From: Solirubrobacteraceae bacterium
GTDB taxonomy: Bacteria > Actinomycetota > Thermoleophilia > Solirubrobacterales > Solirubrobacteraceae
Direction: 5' to 3'
DNA: 6,297 bases
Assembly (NCBI GenBank): GCA_030149625.1
Contig: JASLHP010000252.1
Coordinates: 1-6,297 of the forward strand
Part shown: piece after piece, positions 4,653 to 6,297 of the stretch
How positions within the stretch are numbered: position 1 is the stretch's first letter
Layout: each line of letters begins with the position of its first letter
Translations under genes and position numbers: made by a program
Notes under the pieces: generated by a model
Told to the model about the DNA's origin: nothing
Seen by the model: the letters and a program-made list of their open reading frames with translations, nothing else
Database searches by the model: none

Positions 4653-6297
4653 GTGCCCGAGCGCCCTACGCTCGATGGCCTCGAGGCCAAGTGGAGCGAG
4701 GCGTGGGCGCGCGACGGCGTCTATCGCTTCGATCGCTCGGCGGCGCGCGAGCGCGTGTACTCGATCGACACGCCGCCGCCGACGGTCAGCGGCTCGCTGC
4801 ACGTCGGGCACGTGTTCTCCTACACGCACACCGACGCGGTCGCGCGCTTCCAGCGCATGCGCGGCATGGAGGTCTTCTACCCGATGGGCTGGGACGACAA
4901 CGGCCTGCCGACCGAGCGGCGCGTGCAGAACCACTTCGGCGTGCGCTGCGACCCGTCGGTGCCGTACGACCCTGACTTCCAGGCGCCCGCAGAGCCGTCG
5001 GAGAAGCAGCCCGTCTCGATCTCCAGGCCCAACTTCGTCGAGCTGTGCCTGCGCCTGACGGAGAGCGACGAGCAGGCGTTCGAGGCGTTGTGGCGCACGC
5101 TGGGCCTCTCGGTCGACTGGTCGATGACGTACACGACGATCGGCCGGTTGGCCCAGCGCGTCTCGCAGCGCTCGTTCCTGGGCCTGCTCGAGCGTGGCGC
5201 CGCCTACCAGCTGGAGGCGCCGACGCTGTGGGACGTGGACTTCCAGACGGCGGTCGCGCAGGCCGAGCTCGAGGACCGCGAGCGCCCCGGCGCGATGCAC
5301 CGCGTGCGCTTCAGGGCCGCAAGCCACGCCGGCCCAAGCCACGCCGGCCCGAGCCACGCCGGCCCAAGCCACGCCGGCCCAAGCCAGGCCGGCCCGAGCT
5401 CCGCCGACTCGAGCTCCGCCGGTCCGAGCCCTACCGACCCGGGCGCCGCTCGCCCGGACGCGCTGATCGAGACCACGCGACCGGAGCTGATCCCCGCGTG
5501 CGTGGCGCTGCTCGCGCACCCCGAGGACGACCGCCACGCGGGCCTCGTCGGCAGCGAGGTGCTGACGCCGCTGTTCGGCACGCGTGTGCCGGTGATGACG
5601 CACGCGGCGGTCGAGCGCGAGAAGGGCACGGGCCTCGTGATGGTGTGCACGTTCGGCGATCTGACGGACGTGATGTGGTGGCGCGAGCTGGGCCTGCCGG
5701 TGCGCTCGGTGCTCGGCCCCGACGGGCGCCTGGCGGAGGTCCCGTGGGGCGCGCCCGGCTGGGAGTCCGAGGACCTCGAGCGCGCGCGCGCCGACTACGG
5801 CGAGCTCGAGGGACGCACGATCAACCAGGCGCGCAGACGCATGGTCGAGCTGCTCGAGGGCTCCGGCGACTTGATCGGCGAGCCGCAGCCGGTGACGCGC
5901 GCGGTGAAGTTCTTCGAGAAGGGCGAGCGTCCGGTCGAGATCGTGACCAGCCGCCAGTGGTTCATCCGCACGATCGAGCACCGCGAGCAGCTGCTCGCGC
6001 GCGGACGCGAGCTCGAGTGGCACCCGCCGTACATGCGCGCGCGCCTGGAGGACTGGATCAACGGGCTCACCGGCGACTGGTGCGTGAGCCGCCAGCGCTT
6101 CTTCGGCGTGCCGTTCCCCGTGTGGTATCCGCTCGACGCCCACGGCAACGTCCTCTACGACCAGCCGATCGCGGCGAGCGAGCAGCAGCTGCCCGTCGAC
6201 CCCTCGACCGACGTGCCCGAGGGCTATGAGCCCTCCCAGCGGGGCCGGCCCGGCGGCTTCGCCGGCGAGCCGGACGTGATGGACACGTGGGCGACCT
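4653..6297 (+). CDS. valS: Valyl-tRNA synthetase, 3' partial, with repeat insert in editing domain
   Basis: Charges tRNA-Val with valine in the cytoplasm; 548 residues are present before the right edge. GTG 4653 gives MPERPTLDGLEAKW, which fits how this ValS variant usually begins; TTG 4623 is in frame and would add ten residues. No strong Shine-Dalgarno precedes either. The class I signature is at residues 42-53 (PPPTVSGSLHVGH, HIGH-type H50-V-G-H53), followed by the MGWDDNGLPTERRVQNHFGVR core (split near residue 84). The CP1 editing domain begins after about residue 200 and carries ETTRPEL (273-279) and CTFGDLTD (332-339), features of the archaeal-like ValS branch. WCVSRQRFFGVPFPVW (476-491) marks the return to the catalytic core, and DVMDTWAT is the cut end. 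KMSKS lies outside. The oddity is a 40-residue repeat (224-263) just before ETTRPEL. The frame is uninterrupted, so the gene looks intact. Confidence 0.96.
   Translation, partial: MPERPTLDGLEAKWSEAWARDGVYRFDRSAARERVYSIDTPPPTVSGSLHVGHVFSYTHTDAVARFQRMRGMEVFYPMGWDDNGLPTERRVQNHFGVRCDPSVPYDPDFQAPAEPSEKQPVSISRPNFVELCLRLTESDEQAFEALWRTLGLSVDWSMTYTTIGRLAQRVSQRSFLGLLERGAAYQLEAPTLWDVDFQTAVAQAELEDRERPGAMHRVRFRAASHAGPSHAGPSHAGPSHAGPSQAGPSSADSSSAGPSPTDPGAARPDALIETTRPELIPACVALLAHPEDDRHAGLVGSEVLTPLFGTRVPVMTHAAVEREKGTGLVMVCTFGDLTDVMWWRELGLPVRSVLGPDGRLAEVPWGAPGWESEDLERARADYGELEGRTINQARRRMVELLEGSGDLIGEPQPVTRAVKFFEKGERPVEIVTSRQWFIRTIEHREQLLARGRELEWHPPYMRARLEDWINGLTGDWCVSRQRFFGVPFPVWYPLDAHGNVLYDQPIAASEQQLPVDPSTDVPEGYEPSQRGRPGGFAGEPDVMDTWAT
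5322..5441 (+). repeat. Eight 15-bp tandem repeats inside valS
   Basis: The unit AGCCACGCCGGCCCR is repeated in frame. Units 1-4 (5322-5381) encode Ser-His-Ala-Gly-Pro, unit 5 SQAGP, and units 6-8 (5397-5441) decay to SSADS, SSAGP and SPTDP. The decay toward the 3' side suggests newer copies at the 5' end. The array sits between the strand ending MHRVRF and the editing motif LIETTRPEL. Confidence 0.95.

Noticed and set aside
4632..6143. Long open frame on the - strand opposite valS, and a + frame at 5045-6229
   Set aside because: Both are out-of-frame readings of valS, which translates to a well-conserved synthetase throughout.

Overview
The window is a very GC-rich piece of bacterial chromosome with all genes on the + strand. 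It covers the end of a flagellar gene cluster and the start of a housekeeping gene. High GC, codons ending in G or C, an ATGA overlap, T-poor terminators, TAnnnT-like -10 elements close to starts, and a ValS of the variant that carries a CTFGD/TD editing motif together suggest an actinobacterium. A flagellated Thermoleophilia/Solirubrobacterales-like lineage is my best guess, but this is inference; no marker gene here settles it.

Region 1 (3-2217) is a tight run of four genes: the 3' part of an FlhF/SRP-like GTPase whose later nucleotide motifs are degenerate; a PilZ/YcgR-like c-di-GMP receptor starting in a 4-bp ATGA overlap; an unrecognised two-helix membrane protein with a Lys-rich repeated N-terminus; and a 69-residue Arg/Pro-rich hydrophilic protein. 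Spacings of -4, 6 and 14 bases suggest one transcript.

Region 2 (2218-3813) is the flagellin unit. A set of 19-bp tandem repeats, each holding a small dyad, precedes a near-consensus sigma-28 (FliA/WhiG type) promoter, a roughly 60-nt leader, a strong Shine-Dalgarno and a 338-residue flagellin with a foreign-looking, AT-richer Glu/Lys coiled-coil insert. The 340 bases after it hold several hairpins, including a perfect 11-bp stem and a canonical stem plus T-run terminator.

Region 3 (3814-4602) encodes a CHAP-domain peptidoglycan hydrolase without a Sec signal. Its N-terminus and position suggest a flagellum-associated wall hydrolase, possibly filling the role of FlgJ, and it may be read from a leaderless sigma-28-like promoter.

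Region 4 (4653-6297, open at the 3' edge) is valS, valyl-tRNA synthetase, interrupted inside its editing domain by eight 15-bp repeats (Ser-His-Ala-Gly-Pro type).

The flagellar genes fit one picture: placement or assembly control (FlhF-like), c-di-GMP control of motility (PilZ), wall opening (CHAP) and the filament (flagellin). I do not see a clearly new defence or mobile system. The most unusual items are the valS editing-domain repeat, the degenerate FlhF-like GTPase, the flagellin insert and the dyad array upstream of the flagellin promoter.
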